The notes: a model not told the origin generated them from the sequence alone. A DNA stretch of 64,000 bases from Flavobacterium sp. HBTb2-11-1 (GCF_009826975.1 NZ_WUMO01000002.1:533925-597924); one strand, 5' to 3'. Positions 17,115 to 26,501 are shown, counted from the first letter of the stretch. A program made the numbers and translations.

Positions 17115-18105
17115 GTGGTATTTTTACTTTAAAGGTAGTTTCGTCTTTGTCAATTTCAATTTCTTTATGAATCAGGTGCATAAAACGTTGGTTGATATTA
17201 TCTAAACCAACACCTGTAGACACAGTGCCTCTTTTGAGCTGAATCTTATTTTCGACCACTAAAAACTCATTTTCTGTATAAAGCTTTATTTTGAGCGGTT
17301 TATCTAATGAAACGACATTGTGTTTGATGCAGTTTTCAATTAGCAATTGCAATGTAAAAGGCGGAATCGCCGAATCATATTGTTTTGGATTAATTTCATT
17401 TTCTAAAACAAATCCGTCTTCAAAACGCGCTTTCAGCAGATAAACATACGAATCTAAAATTTGTAGTTCTTCGCTTAGCGGAATCAAATCCATTTTTCGG
17501 CTTTCGAGTGTAAAACGATAAAAATCAGATAGTTTCAAAATAAAATCAGAACTCTGCGGGTCTTGAATATCAACCATAGATTTCAGCGTATTCAAACTAT
17601 TAAACAAAAAATGCGGATTGACCTGCTGTTTCAATAATTCGTATTGAGCTCCTAGATTTACTGCTTTGGTACGTTCTAGTTCGACTCCCATTTGCTGTGT
17701 TTGGTAGTTCTGAAAAAGCAGATGCAAGAACATATACACAATCAAGTTGATTAAAACTCCTCGAAGCTCAAACATGATAGGCGCATCCATTTTTGAAACC
17801 TGAAACAATTCTTGATGCGCAATTACCAAAATCACCATCAGCACAATCCCTAGAATAACACTCAGCAAAAGTTTCCAGTTAAACAGACTTTTATTGGCAT
17901 GGTTAGCAGAAAATTTTGGCAAGCTGTAGATGTTGTAATACCATATAAAAAGGGAAAACAACAGCGTAATCGAAGAATTTATAATAAGATCTCCAGGTGT
18001 AGAATCGGCATCAAATAATTTGGGTATCGAAGCCATAACTGCCAAGGCAATCGAGCTTCCCCAAATGACTTTGAGCGAAACCTGAAAACGTTTTTGTTTT
18101 TCCAT
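17089..18105 (-). CDS. LytS-type sensor histidine kinase
   Basis: 338 aa. Four membrane segments in the first ~140 residues, then the His_kinase region with phospho-acceptor in VNPHFLFNSLNTLKSMVD and the N-box in LQLLIENCIKHNV. The short form with no extracellular sensor suggests sensing within the membrane. The signal is unknown, but neighbours (OsmC/Ohr family, hydrolase, DoxX) hint at organic or oxidative stress. Confidence 0.85.
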   Translation of the reverse strand: MEKQKRFQVSLKVIWGSSIALAVMASIPKLFDADSTPGDLIINSSITLLFSLFIWYYNIYSLPKFSANHANKSLFNWKLLLSVILGIVLMVILVIAHQELFQVSKMDAPIMFELRGVLINLIVYMFLHLLFQNYQTQQMGVELERTKAVNLGAQYELLKQQVNPHFLFNSLNTLKSMVDIQDPQSSDFILKLSDFYRFTLESRKMDLIPLSEELQILDSYVYLLKARFEDGFVLENEINPKQYDSAIPPFTLQLLIENCIKHNVVSLDKPLKIKLYTENEFLVVENKIQLKRGTVSTGVGLDNINQRFMHLIHKEIEIDKDETTFKVKIPLDYDYHNN

Positions 18106-18240
18106 AATTGAAGTTTGTTTTTTTGATCTTACTCTGTCAAAGATAGGTTTATTTTGAAAAATTAAATTAGATTTTTACTCTCGCAGATTTTGCAGATTTA
18201 GGAGTTTTTTTTTAGAAAACCAACGTTACACATTTAGTTT

Positions 18241-18340
18241 GTCATTTCGACGAAGGAGAAATCTCCACAAGTAACTCCATACAGAATGTCGCCAATCTTT
18301 GTAGAGCTTCTTACGGAGATTTCTCCTTCGTCGAAATGAC
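18241..18340. repeat. 26-bp perfect inverted repeat
   Basis: GTCATTTCGACGAAGGAGAA (continuing to 18266) is repeated in exact inversion at 18315-18340, with a 48-base spacer. This word is a common dispersed repeat in flavobacteria. It stands between the kinase start and the DUF1223 stop and may act as a terminator for the latter. Confidence 0.75.
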
Positions 18341-18353
18341 AACTAAGGTGACC

Positions 18354-19082
18354 CTAAGCACGTTTCACCCCAAGAATAGAACCCGATTTTATATCTTGGA
18401 CAAACCCAATAATTTCAAAATCTTGCATATTAAAATTCTTAGGCAAAGTGATTGTCAAGTTTCCTTTTGCTACTTTCAAATCGATAGTTTGCAAACGCTG
18501 TACAATTTGGTAATGTGATAAAACGCGATGTGCATTTTCTCCTCGCTTTACATTGCTTTTAGCCGATTTCTGAACTACTGCAATAAGCAAATGACTGTTT
18601 TTAAAAGTACCATTAATACTGTAATTCAGCGACAATTTATCATTTTGCTGTTTGGTTTCTAAAGACAAATCAACCGCAGCGGGTTTTGAAAGCGCCAATT
18701 TTATTCCGTTTCTAAGACTTGTTTCCTGAGAACCTATATAATCTGTTTTTCCGTTAATGATTACTTGAGGCGTGTAGATTGGTTCTTTTCCTAGAAATTG
18801 AGCGTAATCGTATTGTCTTTTGGTGAAATCAGCATTACTGAAAATATCTTTCCAACCCTGTTTATCCCAATAATCAACATGATACGCCAATACATAAACA
18901 TTCTTATCCTTGTATTCATTTTGAATTTTCCCCAGCAATTCATCCGCTGGCGGACAGCTTGAACAGCCTTCTGAAGTATATAATTCTAAAAGTGCAAAAC
19001 CTTTTGAATTGTTTTGGCTGAATATGCTATTTCCAATCAGAAGAAACAGCGAAAAAATCAATATTATTTTTATCCTTTTCAT
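18354..19082 (-). CDS. DUF1223 thioredoxin-fold secreted protein
   Basis: 242 aa. Signal peptide MKRIKIILIFSLFLLIGNSI, then the DUF1223 hallmark ELYTSEGCSSCPPAD with a CxxC redox motif near residue 40. YTPQVIINGKTDYIG (near 110) is the cis-Pro loop region. Probably an exported thioredoxin-like reductase; partner unknown. Confidence 0.85.
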   Translation of the reverse strand: MKRIKIILIFSLFLLIGNSIFSQNNSKGFALLELYTSEGCSSCPPADELLGKIQNEYKDKNVYVLAYHVDYWDKQGWKDIFSNADFTKRQYDYAQFLGKEPIYTPQVIINGKTDYIGSQETSLRNGIKLALSKPAAVDLSLETKQQNDKLSLNYSINGTFKNSHLLIAVVQKSAKSNVKRGENAHRVLSHYQIVQRLQTIDLKVAKGNLTITLPKNFNMQDFEIIGFVQDIKSGSILGVKRA

Positions 19083-19097
19083 AATTTCTATTTAATT

Positions 19098-19130
19098 AAA
19101 CCTGACAGGTTTTTAAAACCCGTCAGGTTT
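19098..19130 (-). terminator. Rho-independent terminator
   Basis: AAACCTGACAGGTTTT and AAAACCCGTCAGGTTT form a nearly perfect hairpin between the ohr-like gene and DUF1223, which therefore are separate units. Confidence 0.7.
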
Positions 19131-19189
19131 GTTAAGAGTAGAGTTTTCGCGTCAACTCATAACTCATAATTCATAATTTAAAATTCTTT

Positions 19190-19600
19190 TTAAAGAATAT
19201 TAATCTCAACGTTTATATTTCCTCTAGTTGCTTTAGAATACGGACAAGTCTGATGCGCTTGAGCTGCCAAAGCTTCTGCAGTTTGAACATCAATTCCCGG
19301 AAGGCTGATATTTAATCTTGCCTGAAGAGAATATTCACCTTCGGTTACACATAAATCAACCTCAGCGTCTACCGAAGTTTCAGCTGGAAGTCTAACTCCC
19401 AGTTTAGAAGCAGCAATTCCAAGTGCTCCAATAAAACAAGCCGACCATCCTGCCGCAAATAACTGTTCTGGATTTGTTCCCGGACGTGAAGATCCTGGTG
19501 TGCTTAATTTGATATTCAATTGTTCATCTGAACTTTGAGAAGCTCCTTCTCTACCCCCTGTTGTGTGTGTTTTTCCTGTGTATAAAATTTTTGTTTCCAT
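19190..19600 (-). CDS. ohr: Organic hydroperoxide resistance protein (Ohr/OsmC)
   Basis: 136 aa from ATG 19600 (METKILYTGKTHTTGG); the longer frame to 19681 lacks family similarity. The two reactive cysteines are seen in FAAGWSACFIGAL and HQTCPYSKATRGN. Ohr reduces organic peroxides with lipoyl-protein electrons. Signature length and the GREG segment support Ohr over OsmC. Confidence 0.85.
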   Translation of the reverse strand: METKILYTGKTHTTGGREGASQSSDEQLNIKLSTPGSSRPGTNPEQLFAAGWSACFIGALGIAASKLGVRLPAETSVDAEVDLCVTEGEYSLQARLNISLPGIDVQTAEALAAQAHQTCPYSKATRGNINVEINIL

Positions 19601-19692
19601 GATTTTCTTGTGTAAAATGTTATTTGTAAAAAGTGAAATGTTTATTGATATTGCTTTTTGATTTGGAATTTGGAATTTCAAAAAATTGGAAT

Positions 19693-20679
19693 TTATTTAG
19701 ATACATCAATTATCGCTTGTGCAAACGCCTTTGGATCTTCTTGCGGAACGTTGTGTCCAATTCCTTTTAAAATTCTGTGCTCGTATTTTCCTTTGAATTT
19801 GTTTGCGTACGCTTTTCCATCCGCGAAAGCGCCATCAAAATCACTTCCAATTGTAATGGTTGGAACTTTGATCTCTGGTTTTGCTGCTAAACGTTTTTCT
19901 AAAGCATCGTATTTAGATTCTCCTGCTTCTAGAGATTGTCTCCATCTGTAATTATGGATCACAATCGCTACGTGATCTGGATTATCAAAAGATTGAGCCG
20001 TTTGATCATAAGTTGCTTTGTCGAAGTTCCATAACGGAGAAGCGATTTTCCAGATTAGTTTGTTGAAATCGTAAGTATTTTGTGTGTAACCTTGTTTTCC
20101 TCTTTCGGTTGCGAAATAATATTGGTACCACCATCCTAATTCGGCTGTTGGAGGAAGCGGTTTTAAGTTTGCTTCTAAATTCACCACCAAATAACCGCTT
20201 ACCGAAACCAAACCTTTTACACGTTCTGGCCAAAGTGCTGACATTACAACTGCTGTTCTTGCTCCCCAATCGAAACCGCCTATTACAGCTTTATCGATTT
20301 TTAACGCATCCATAAAAGCGATAATATCACTTGCTAAAGCTGCCTGCTGACCATTTCTAAAAGTGTCTTTCGAAAGGAAGGTTGTTGTCCCGAATCCACG
20401 CAAATATGGCGTGAAAACGTGGTATCCTTTTGCGACCAAAATCGGAACCACTTCGTTATAACTATGAATATCGTACGGCCAGCCGTGAAGCAAGATTACT
20501 GACGTTCCGTTTGACGGACCTGCTTCGGTATAACCCACGTTTAATAATCCGGCGTTGATTTGTTTCAAGGTTCCTAAAGAACTGTTTACTTCAATTGTTT
20601 TTTGATTTGAAGTTTGTGCTTGAGTAAAAGCTGCATTCATAAAAAGAATAGCGATTAGAATATTGGATAGTGTTTTCAT
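19693..20679 (-). CDS. Secreted alpha/beta hydrolase, epoxide hydrolase-like
   Basis: 328 aa with a signal peptide ending near TQAQTSNQ. HGWPYDIHSY provides the HGxP oxyanion hole, the nucleophile is Asp in GGFDWGARTAV, an acid lies in GSDFDGAFAD and the catalytic His in KGIGHNVPQEDP. An Asp nucleophile places it with epoxide hydrolases or haloalkane dehalogenases, not esterases. Its promoter carries the shared direct-repeat operator (20765-20798), so it is probably LytTR controlled. Confidence 0.8.
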   Translation of the reverse strand: MKTLSNILIAILFMNAAFTQAQTSNQKTIEVNSSLGTLKQINAGLLNVGYTEAGPSNGTSVILLHGWPYDIHSYNEVVPILVAKGYHVFTPYLRGFGTTTFLSKDTFRNGQQAALASDIIAFMDALKIDKAVIGGFDWGARTAVVMSALWPERVKGLVSVSGYLVVNLEANLKPLPPTAELGWWYQYYFATERGKQGYTQNTYDFNKLIWKIASPLWNFDKATYDQTAQSFDNPDHVAIVIHNYRWRQSLEAGESKYDALEKRLAAKPEIKVPTITIGSDFDGAFADGKAYANKFKGKYEHRILKGIGHNVPQEDPKAFAQAIIDVSK

Positions 20680-20723
20680 AATTTTTATTTTTTGATTAGT
20701 TGATTATCAGTTAATTTCTTCGT

Positions 20724-20798
20724 CAAAGGTATTTTGACAATGCTTGTTTTAAAAGGTAAAAAAAGGTGAAGTGGACAAAGTTGGGGTTGAAGTGGACA
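20724..20798 (-). promoter_or_regulatory. Double direct-repeat operator (site B) and -7 box of the hydrolase gene
   Basis: On the minus strand, TGTCCACTTCAAC and TGTCCACTTCACC (20786-20798 and 20765-20777) are spaced 21 bp apart; 33 bp later comes a consensus -7 box TACCTTTG (20724-20731). Same layout as sites A and C. The leader downstream of the -7 box also matches that of the cupin gene. Confidence 0.8.
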
Positions 20799-20810
20799 GG
20801 CGTTTCTTTT

Positions 20811-20917
20811 GCCACGAAGGCACTAAGACACTAAGTTTTTTTTAAGAATGCTTTTAAGATAAATCCTTTGCGGACTTTGTGATATAATAAATCTTCGCGA
20901 CTTTGCACCTTCGTGGC
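20811..20917. repeat. Palindromic repeat (GCCACGAAGG arms)
   Basis: GCCACGAAGG (20811-20820) and CCTTCGTGGC (20908-20917) close a segment with CTAAGACACTAAG and CTTTGCGGACTTTG words, related to the palindromes at 5300 and 15300. It lies in the cupin-hydrolase gap, before the hydrolase operator. Confidence 0.7.
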
Positions 20918-20936
20918 AACAACCTGAAACTTGAAA

Positions 20937-21347
20937 CTATTTCTTCATAGTTAAAATAGGTTTTCCTTTTTCTACGATATAAGTTGCCAGTTCCGATGCT
21001 TTGGCATTTGTATTATTTTTAGCAGAATGAACTACTCCTGCCGGAATAAAAAGCACTTCTCCTGCTTTTAGTGTCACTGGTTTTTCACCTTCAATTTGAT
21101 ATTCTAGTGAACCTTCAACAACGTAAATGACTTCTTCGCCGGGGTGAGAATGTTTTCCGAAAGCTGAATGCGCTTCAAAATCGATTCTTGCTTGAACCAT
21201 TTCTTTTCCTGGAGTGCTTAGATCATGTTTTTGCAAATCGATGCGTTTTACTCCTTGTGCTGCAAGCTGATTCGGAACCAAAAAAGCAATGATTCCTAAA
21301 ACTATAATTGCGATTATAACCCATGTTTTTTGTTTTTTCGTTTCCAT
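20937..21347 (-). CDS. Membrane-anchored or secreted cupin protein
   Basis: 136 aa. One N-terminal hydrophobic segment (WVIIAIIVLGIIAFLV) acts as signal or anchor. Cupin motif 1 with metal-binding residues is seen in GKHSHPGEEVIYVVEGSLEY, motif 2 in LFIPAGVVHSAKN. Enzymatic role unknown. Shares operator type with the hydrolase and the DoxX-like gene. Confidence 0.8.
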   Translation of the reverse strand: METKKQKTWVIIAIIVLGIIAFLVPNQLAAQGVKRIDLQKHDLSTPGKEMVQARIDFEAHSAFGKHSHPGEEVIYVVEGSLEYQIEGEKPVTLKAGEVLFIPAGVVHSAKNNTNAKASELATYIVEKGKPILTMKK

Positions 21348-21390
21348 AACTTGTGATTTAGATTATTTGTTTTTCTGTTAATTTCTTTGT

Positions 21391-21465
21391 CAAAAGTATT
21401 TCGATAACCCTTCTTACAAAATCAGAAAATAGGTGAAATGGACAAACTTCAGGGTGAAATGGACA
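21391..21465 (-). promoter_or_regulatory. Double direct-repeat operator (site C) and -7 box of the cupin gene
   Basis: On the minus strand two identical TGTCCATTTCACC repeats (21453-21465, 21432-21444) are 21 bp apart. A consensus -7 box TACTTTTG (21391-21398) follows 33 bp later, exactly as at sites A and B. Confidence 0.8.
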
Positions 21466-21710
21466 GGCTGTAAGTTGTGAATTGTGAGATGTGAAATGAG
21501 AGGGATTTTTACCGCAATCCCGATGGCTATCGGGAGCAAGGATTTTTAATTATAGGACTTTGTAAAAGCGCAAAGAACACAAAGCTTTGCCTTTATTTCT
21601 TTTTGCCACTGATTAAAAGGATTAAAAAGGATTTGATAACCTTTATTAACCGAAGCTTTATGGACATTATGTAAATCTGAGCGCTCTTTAAGGTTAAAAT
21701 AAAAATAAAA
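21466..21710. other. Intergenic region with repeat words
   Basis: Contains a CCCGATGGCTATCGGG palindrome near 21516, and TTACCGCAA near 21510 with a weaker matching right end (CTCTTTAAGGTTAAAA, 21684-21699), a smaller relative of the 15.2-kb palindrome. No ORF. Confidence 0.5.
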
Positions 21711-21743
21711 AATCAGGCATAGTATGTTATTACTATCCTGATT
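21711..21743 (-). terminator. Terminator of the aspartyl protease gene
   Basis: AATCAGG-C-ATAGTA pairs with TACTAT-CCTGATT (one bulge). It lies 25 bp beyond the protease stop on the minus strand. Confidence 0.7.
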
Positions 21744-21768
21744 TATATGAATTGTTTTGTGGCTAATT

Positions 21769-23025
21769 CTAATTCTCTAATTTCAAATAATTGCCATCAA
21801 AACTAATCACGACCTTTTCAAATTGGCCGAGAACATCCTGACCGATATTCCCATAGTTTACTTCGCCATAAACGCCATAATCCTTTGGAGCAATTTCCAT
21901 TTTTGGAAGCTGAATTGTTTTATTTCCGAGTGATATTGGCTGATCTTTTAAAACCAAAACTTCAGTCGAAACAACTTCTGCACCTGCACTAGAAGATTTT
22001 GTCGTTTCTAAAGTGCCTATAGAATCAAGATCGGTTTTGAATGTATCATAAAATGCTTTATTAAACAAACTTACTTTTGCGCCGCTGTCAAAATTAAAAG
22101 GCAGTGTTTTGCTTTTATACTTCAACATTACAATTGCTCTGAGTTCGTCTACAAACAAGTTCTTTTCGTTTGTTACTGATTCCAATTCTTTAGAAAATGT
22201 CAGTTTATCTTTTTCTATGGTAATTGTTCCTAATTCTTTTATTATGGGAAAACCAATAATTCCGTTAATTACATACGCTACATCTGCAAAAGTAAAAGCC
22301 TTATCGGGATATACTAAAAAAACCGCGTTATGAATTTTCAGTTCTCCTAAATTAATCTCCGACGCAACACCAATACGGACTTTATTTTTCTGCCCTGTAA
22401 AACTCTCCACCGAAATATTCTGGTCTGGCAAAATTTTTACTCCCATTTTTTTCGCTATGCTTTCTGTAATACAGCTAATTCCCGCTCCAGTATCAAAAAC
22501 AAAATAAGCCAATGTGTCTTTTGCTTTCACTTCTGTCGTAATTAAACCCGCTTTGTCTTTTATGGCAGCAACCGTAATTTTAGTAAACTTATCTATAGAT
22601 TGTGGCCTAGTACCTCTAAGCATCTTCCAAATTTGCTGCGTGTTTATTTCATCCTGAAGTTCTTCTTTGGTAAAACGCTGCTGAAATTTCATCGTTAAAA
22701 CTTTAGAAGCCATATAAGCCGAATTGTAGCTAAAAAGTTTGATGTAGTTATCATCTTTCAATTTGGCAAATTCGTACGTATTTATAAGTTCATTGTTTTT
22801 TAAACTATCTAAATACTGATTTGATAACTTTGGCTTGTTACACACATTGGAATATAATCCTTTATAGAAATAATAATCTTTACCCTTTTCTTTGCTGTTA
22901 AGACTATCCATTTTAGCAAACTGATGCTGTTTACTCAGTTGTTTTAAAATAGAATCCGATTTTGTCTGCCCTAATAGTATTTGCACCGCAAACAAAAGGC
23001 CAAGTAAAAGTTTATTAGAATTCAT
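21769..23025 (-). CDS. Retropepsin-like aspartyl protease family protein
   Basis: 418 aa with an N-terminal signal peptide (MNSNKLLLGLLFAVQILLG). Two clan-AA lobes are seen: FDTGAGISCITESIAKKMG near residue 175 and FDSGAKVSLFNKAFY near 310. The second active-site triad is DSG, which is permitted. Probably a periplasmic or outer-membrane-associated protease; PDZ not seen. Substrate unknown. Confidence 0.75.
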   Translation of the reverse strand: MNSNKLLLGLLFAVQILLGQTKSDSILKQLSKQHQFAKMDSLNSKEKGKDYYFYKGLYSNVCNKPKLSNQYLDSLKNNELINTYEFAKLKDDNYIKLFSYNSAYMASKVLTMKFQQRFTKEELQDEINTQQIWKMLRGTRPQSIDKFTKITVAAIKDKAGLITTEVKAKDTLAYFVFDTGAGISCITESIAKKMGVKILPDQNISVESFTGQKNKVRIGVASEINLGELKIHNAVFLVYPDKAFTFADVAYVINGIIGFPIIKELGTITIEKDKLTFSKELESVTNEKNLFVDELRAIVMLKYKSKTLPFNFDSGAKVSLFNKAFYDTFKTDLDSIGTLETTKSSSAGAEVVSTEVLVLKDQPISLGNKTIQLPKMEIAPKDYGVYGEVNYGNIGQDVLGQFEKVVISFDGNYLKLEN

Positions 23026-23160
23026 TTATCTGATTTTTTGAATGTTAAATATAAAGAAAATTCAAAAAAAATAAAATTCCAAATTCCAATTCCTTGTCTT
23101 GGAATTTGGACCCAAGCGATAGCCAACAGATGAAGTAATTTCAAAAATTAGAATTTAAAA

Positions 23161-23199
23161 AAAAATCAGGATTAGTATTTTACCACCATCCTGATTTTT
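23161..23199 (-). terminator. Terminator of the 841-aa lipoprotein gene
   Basis: Perfect 12-bp stem AAAAATCAGGAT/ATCCTGATTTTT with a 15-base loop and T-rich flanks, about 65 bp beyond the gene's stop. Confidence 0.8.
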
Positions 23200-23263
23200 C
23201 TGAATTATAACTAACTTTTTTTTAACTTCAACTTTTGACTTTCAAATTTTGACTTTCGATTTT

Positions 23264-25789
23264 TTATCTTCTTCCTCTAAAGCCGCCGCCTCCTCTAAAA
23301 CCGCCGCCGCCGAAGCCACCTCCATTAAATCCGCCACTTCTTTGGAAATTTTGGAAGTTTCTGGTTTGCATTTCGCCGCGGTCTCTAGAAATAGCCGAAC
23401 GGTCCAAATCGTTTGTAATATCTGGACGGCCTGCTTCACCAAGCGGTTTATTTGGTTGCCCCAAAGTTTGATCTGCTTTAGGGAAATCATCTCGCATTCC
23501 GTCACCCATTCGTGTTTCGCCTCCTAGGTCTTGATTATCGCGTTGCATACGTTCTCCCGCTCCATTTGCACCAAGACCTTGGTTATCGCGCTGAATTCTC
23601 TCTCCTGCTCCATTTGCACCAAGTCCTTGGTTAGCTCTATTCTGAATGCCTTCACCCGTTTTTTTAGACGAACCCAAAGTTCCTGCTTGTGTCCAGCCAC
23701 CGTTTCCGTTATTATAATGGCTCCAATTTCCGTTGGCATCCCTTTTATAGACATGACCATCGTGACCAGCATAAACATTATTATTAGTGTGAATTGTAGT
23801 TCCTCCACCTCTTCTATGCGTAATTACGCCTTTATTTCCGCTAGAAGTTTCATAGCCAATCGCAGTTCCGCGTCGGGTTGTAATATGTCCTGTCTGTATC
23901 CATTGATTTCCGTTTGTAGCAGCAGAATGTCCCCATTGCGCATACGCATTATGCCCTTGATTGGTTCTCGCATAATTTCCAGTCCACGGATTATAAGTGC
24001 TTGCCGCTGTTCTTCCGCCATACCAGCCTTGCACACTGGCAGAACGACCGTATCTGCCAGTAGCAGGATTATACCAAGCCGAAGTTCCAGCCGCGCCATA
24101 AGGTCCGTAAACGCGTCTTCCTGCCGCATATCCTCCCGTCCACGGATTGTAAACTGCTCCTCCTCCGTAAGCATAAGGCCACGGACGATAAATTGGATAC
24201 AGTCCGCCGTAATATACATAAGGCGGATAATACCATCCTGTTCCATAAGTCAAGATAGCGCCAAATGTTGCACCAATAATAAATGCCCCCAAATACCCCG
24301 CTGTTGCACTGCTTTCTACCGTTGTATCGGTTGTCGTTTGCGTCACATACGTAACATTGTACACGGGCGAACTTGGCGGAATCGTATAAATTTCTTTCGG
24401 AACAGAATCGCATGTTTTCCAAGGTCCGTTCGGACTTGTCGACATAAACCAAACCGCTTGAAAACACAAGTAATATAAATCGCCCACTTTTATAATCTTC
24501 TCTTGCGTATTGCTTGCATATTGCATTTTAGTTCCATCGATAGGTTTAAACTGAGGCGTTCCGCCATCATACGATACTTTTACTTTTGACTCAGCATCCG
24601 ATTTCTTTAAAATAGCGGTTGTCGGAACTTGCGATAACATAACAGCATCATTTGCTTCTTGTGTTCCAGGCACAGATGACAATACATTGGCACGCGGAGA
24701 ATCTTTCGGAATTTTAGCAAAATCGGCCGGAAGACTATTACTGGCATAACTCCACGGTCCTGTTAGTTCTTTAGACTTAAACCATCTTCCAGACAATAAT
24801 ACATAGTACTGACCTTTATTTTCGTCAGCAAAAATATCATTCTCGGTATTATCAATATATAGCAATTTTGTCCCTGGAATTTTAACAAACTTCGGACTTC
24901 CGTTTATGGCAATCAATTCAGCAGGTTTATTGCTGTAGAAAACCTCTGGAGCTCCTCCAGAAGACGGAGGCGGAATCATTTTCTTAACATCATCAAAATT
25001 CTGTCCCGAAGGCAGATGGCTTAAACCTGAAGGCAGTTTGGTTGTTTTAGTCCATTTACCTGCGAGATTTTTCGAAGTTAGCCAGATATTCTCCACCAAT
25101 ACATAATAATCTTTTGTGGTTTTATCAAAAAACAAATCCCAATTGGTATTTACCACATATTGAATATCCGTTTTTTCTACAGGCACCAAAACCGGTTCAC
25201 CCTGCACGATAAGCAAAATGGCAGGATTCGTACTGTAAAAAATGGTTGGAGGGTCATTTTTAGCCGCGATTCCTTTAGACGGACTTTTGGTATGACTCAA
25301 ATCTGCCAAAATACGATCTACCGAAATAGGGTCTCCGCTTTTAGGCAATGTTTCTTTAAACAGTTTTTCCATTTCTGGCACTTTCTTTTTGTCCAGCGCA
25401 GGAAAACGTATATCGGTTACCTGAATATTTTTAATAAAAGCGCTTCGATTGTCTTTGTCGACCAATGTCTCAGCTTTTAAAGAAGCTACACCCAAAACCT
25501 GTTTTCCGTCTTTTGGAGTCAGCGAAAAAGCCACTCGGGCAATAATTTCTTTAAAATCTTTCCAGTCATCTATCTGAGGCTGATAATAAACCAATTTTGT
25601 ACCGTTATTTTCAGCTTCGCGAGGCCAGCCGCGATCTGCAATTAATGTAGAGTCGGCAAGATTTGACTTTTCAGCTTCGGTAGATTGATCTGTTTCTTTA
25701 TCTTTTTTGCACGAGAACAAAACTGCACTCAAACAAACTCCAATTATTAGAAAAGCATTTCTCATAAATTTAAAAGTTAGATTATTCAT
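23264..25789 (-). CDS. Large Gly/Tyr-rich lipoprotein
   Basis: 841 aa; translation may begin at residue 9 (ATG 25765). Lipobox near residue 27 (SAVLFSC). Residues ~150-470 hold three related modules, each with FYS-type strand, YYVL..W..S..L.GPW and LP....IP..SP. A glycine-rich hydrophobic segment (GYLGAFIIGATFGAILTYG) near 505 is followed by a YNPWTG/YNPATG repeat zone. Near 715-760 are repeats of GANGAGER(I/M)QRDNQ, and the end is Gly/Arg-rich (GGGFRGGGGFRGRR). Similar proteins are sometimes labelled carbohydrate-binding family V/XII; function unknown. Confidence 0.75.
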   Translation of the reverse strand: MNNLTFKFMRNAFLIIGVCLSAVLFSCKKDKETDQSTEAEKSNLADSTLIADRGWPREAENNGTKLVYYQPQIDDWKDFKEIIARVAFSLTPKDGKQVLGVASLKAETLVDKDNRSAFIKNIQVTDIRFPALDKKKVPEMEKLFKETLPKSGDPISVDRILADLSHTKSPSKGIAAKNDPPTIFYSTNPAILLIVQGEPVLVPVEKTDIQYVVNTNWDLFFDKTTKDYYVLVENIWLTSKNLAGKWTKTTKLPSGLSHLPSGQNFDDVKKMIPPPSSGGAPEVFYSNKPAELIAINGSPKFVKIPGTKLLYIDNTENDIFADENKGQYYVLLSGRWFKSKELTGPWSYASNSLPADFAKIPKDSPRANVLSSVPGTQEANDAVMLSQVPTTAILKKSDAESKVKVSYDGGTPQFKPIDGTKMQYASNTQEKIIKVGDLYYLCFQAVWFMSTSPNGPWKTCDSVPKEIYTIPPSSPVYNVTYVTQTTTDTTVESSATAGYLGAFIIGATFGAILTYGTGWYYPPYVYYGGLYPIYRPWPYAYGGGAVYNPWTGGYAAGRRVYGPYGAAGTSAWYNPATGRYGRSASVQGWYGGRTAASTYNPWTGNYARTNQGHNAYAQWGHSAATNGNQWIQTGHITTRRGTAIGYETSSGNKGVITHRRGGGTTIHTNNNVYAGHDGHVYKRDANGNWSHYNNGNGGWTQAGTLGSSKKTGEGIQNRANQGLGANGAGERIQRDNQGLGANGAGERMQRDNQDLGGETRMGDGMRDDFPKADQTLGQPNKPLGEAGRPDITNDLDRSAISRDRGEMQTRNFQNFQRSGGFNGGGFGGGGFRGGGGFRGRR

Positions 25790-25976
25790 TGAAAACTTAT
25801 TTTCTCGATCGTCTTATAAAATTGTTTCGCATAAAATTAAATTCACCTCATAAATAAAACTACAAATCAGTCCCTTACTTTGTTTCACATTATAATTTGA
25901 AACCAAATAAGTGCCTAAATGATTCTTCTTTTCTTGATTTAAGATTGTATTCTGCCACAATTAAAGTGAGCTAAAA

Positions 25977-26095
25977 TGTCACATTGATATTGATTAGGAG
26001 CTATTTCCCGCTATCCGTTGCAATCTTTTGTGCTGAACCCCAGTACAAAAGGATTTCCACTTCTATCGGGGCTAGGGCACTCGGTTTCAAACGAA
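25977..26095 (-). repeat. Structured dispersed repeat, possible ncRNA
   Basis: On the minus strand a segment reads CCCTAGCCCCGATAGAAGTG, GGAAATCCTTTTGTACTG, a short loop, CAGCACAAAAGATT and GGATAGCGGGAAATAGCTCC. The hairpin arms (26022-26035 with 26041-26055) are nearly complementary. I recognise it as a word recurring in flavobacterial genomes. The rest of the 712-bp gap (25790-26501) shows no gene. Confidence 0.55.
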
Positions 26096-26501
26096 AGTTG
26101 TTGCAAAATAAACAAAACAAATAAATGCCCTATTCTATTATTTTTTTGTCTTTTAGAGATCATCGTTATTATTTCTCCCTATCTATATTTACCATAATAC
26201 CGCACTAAAAATACTGCGCATATACCAGCAGTAAATCCAACTACATTTTAGAAATCCCACTATTCCCTTCTATATCAAAATAAAGGATCGCAAAATTATT
26301 GCATCAAATTAACCTTAAAACAAAGAGAATGAGTTTTCTAGCAAACTACAAATCAACGAAGAAAAATGTAACAGCATGAGCAAATTCCAATGCTCCTAAT
26401 CAATAGAACTTACTGCCAAACAATCGGCTTTTGACGATGTCAAATTCTTAAAAAATAGATTTCAATTTAACCAATCAATACCTTATTTAAATTTCTAAAA
26501 A

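Noticed and set aside
23531..24478. 315-codon plus-strand ORF opposite the large lipoprotein
   Set aside because: It mirrors the low-complexity Gly/Tyr region of the real gene and has a composition (Ser/Arg/Cys-rich) typical of antisense shadows.
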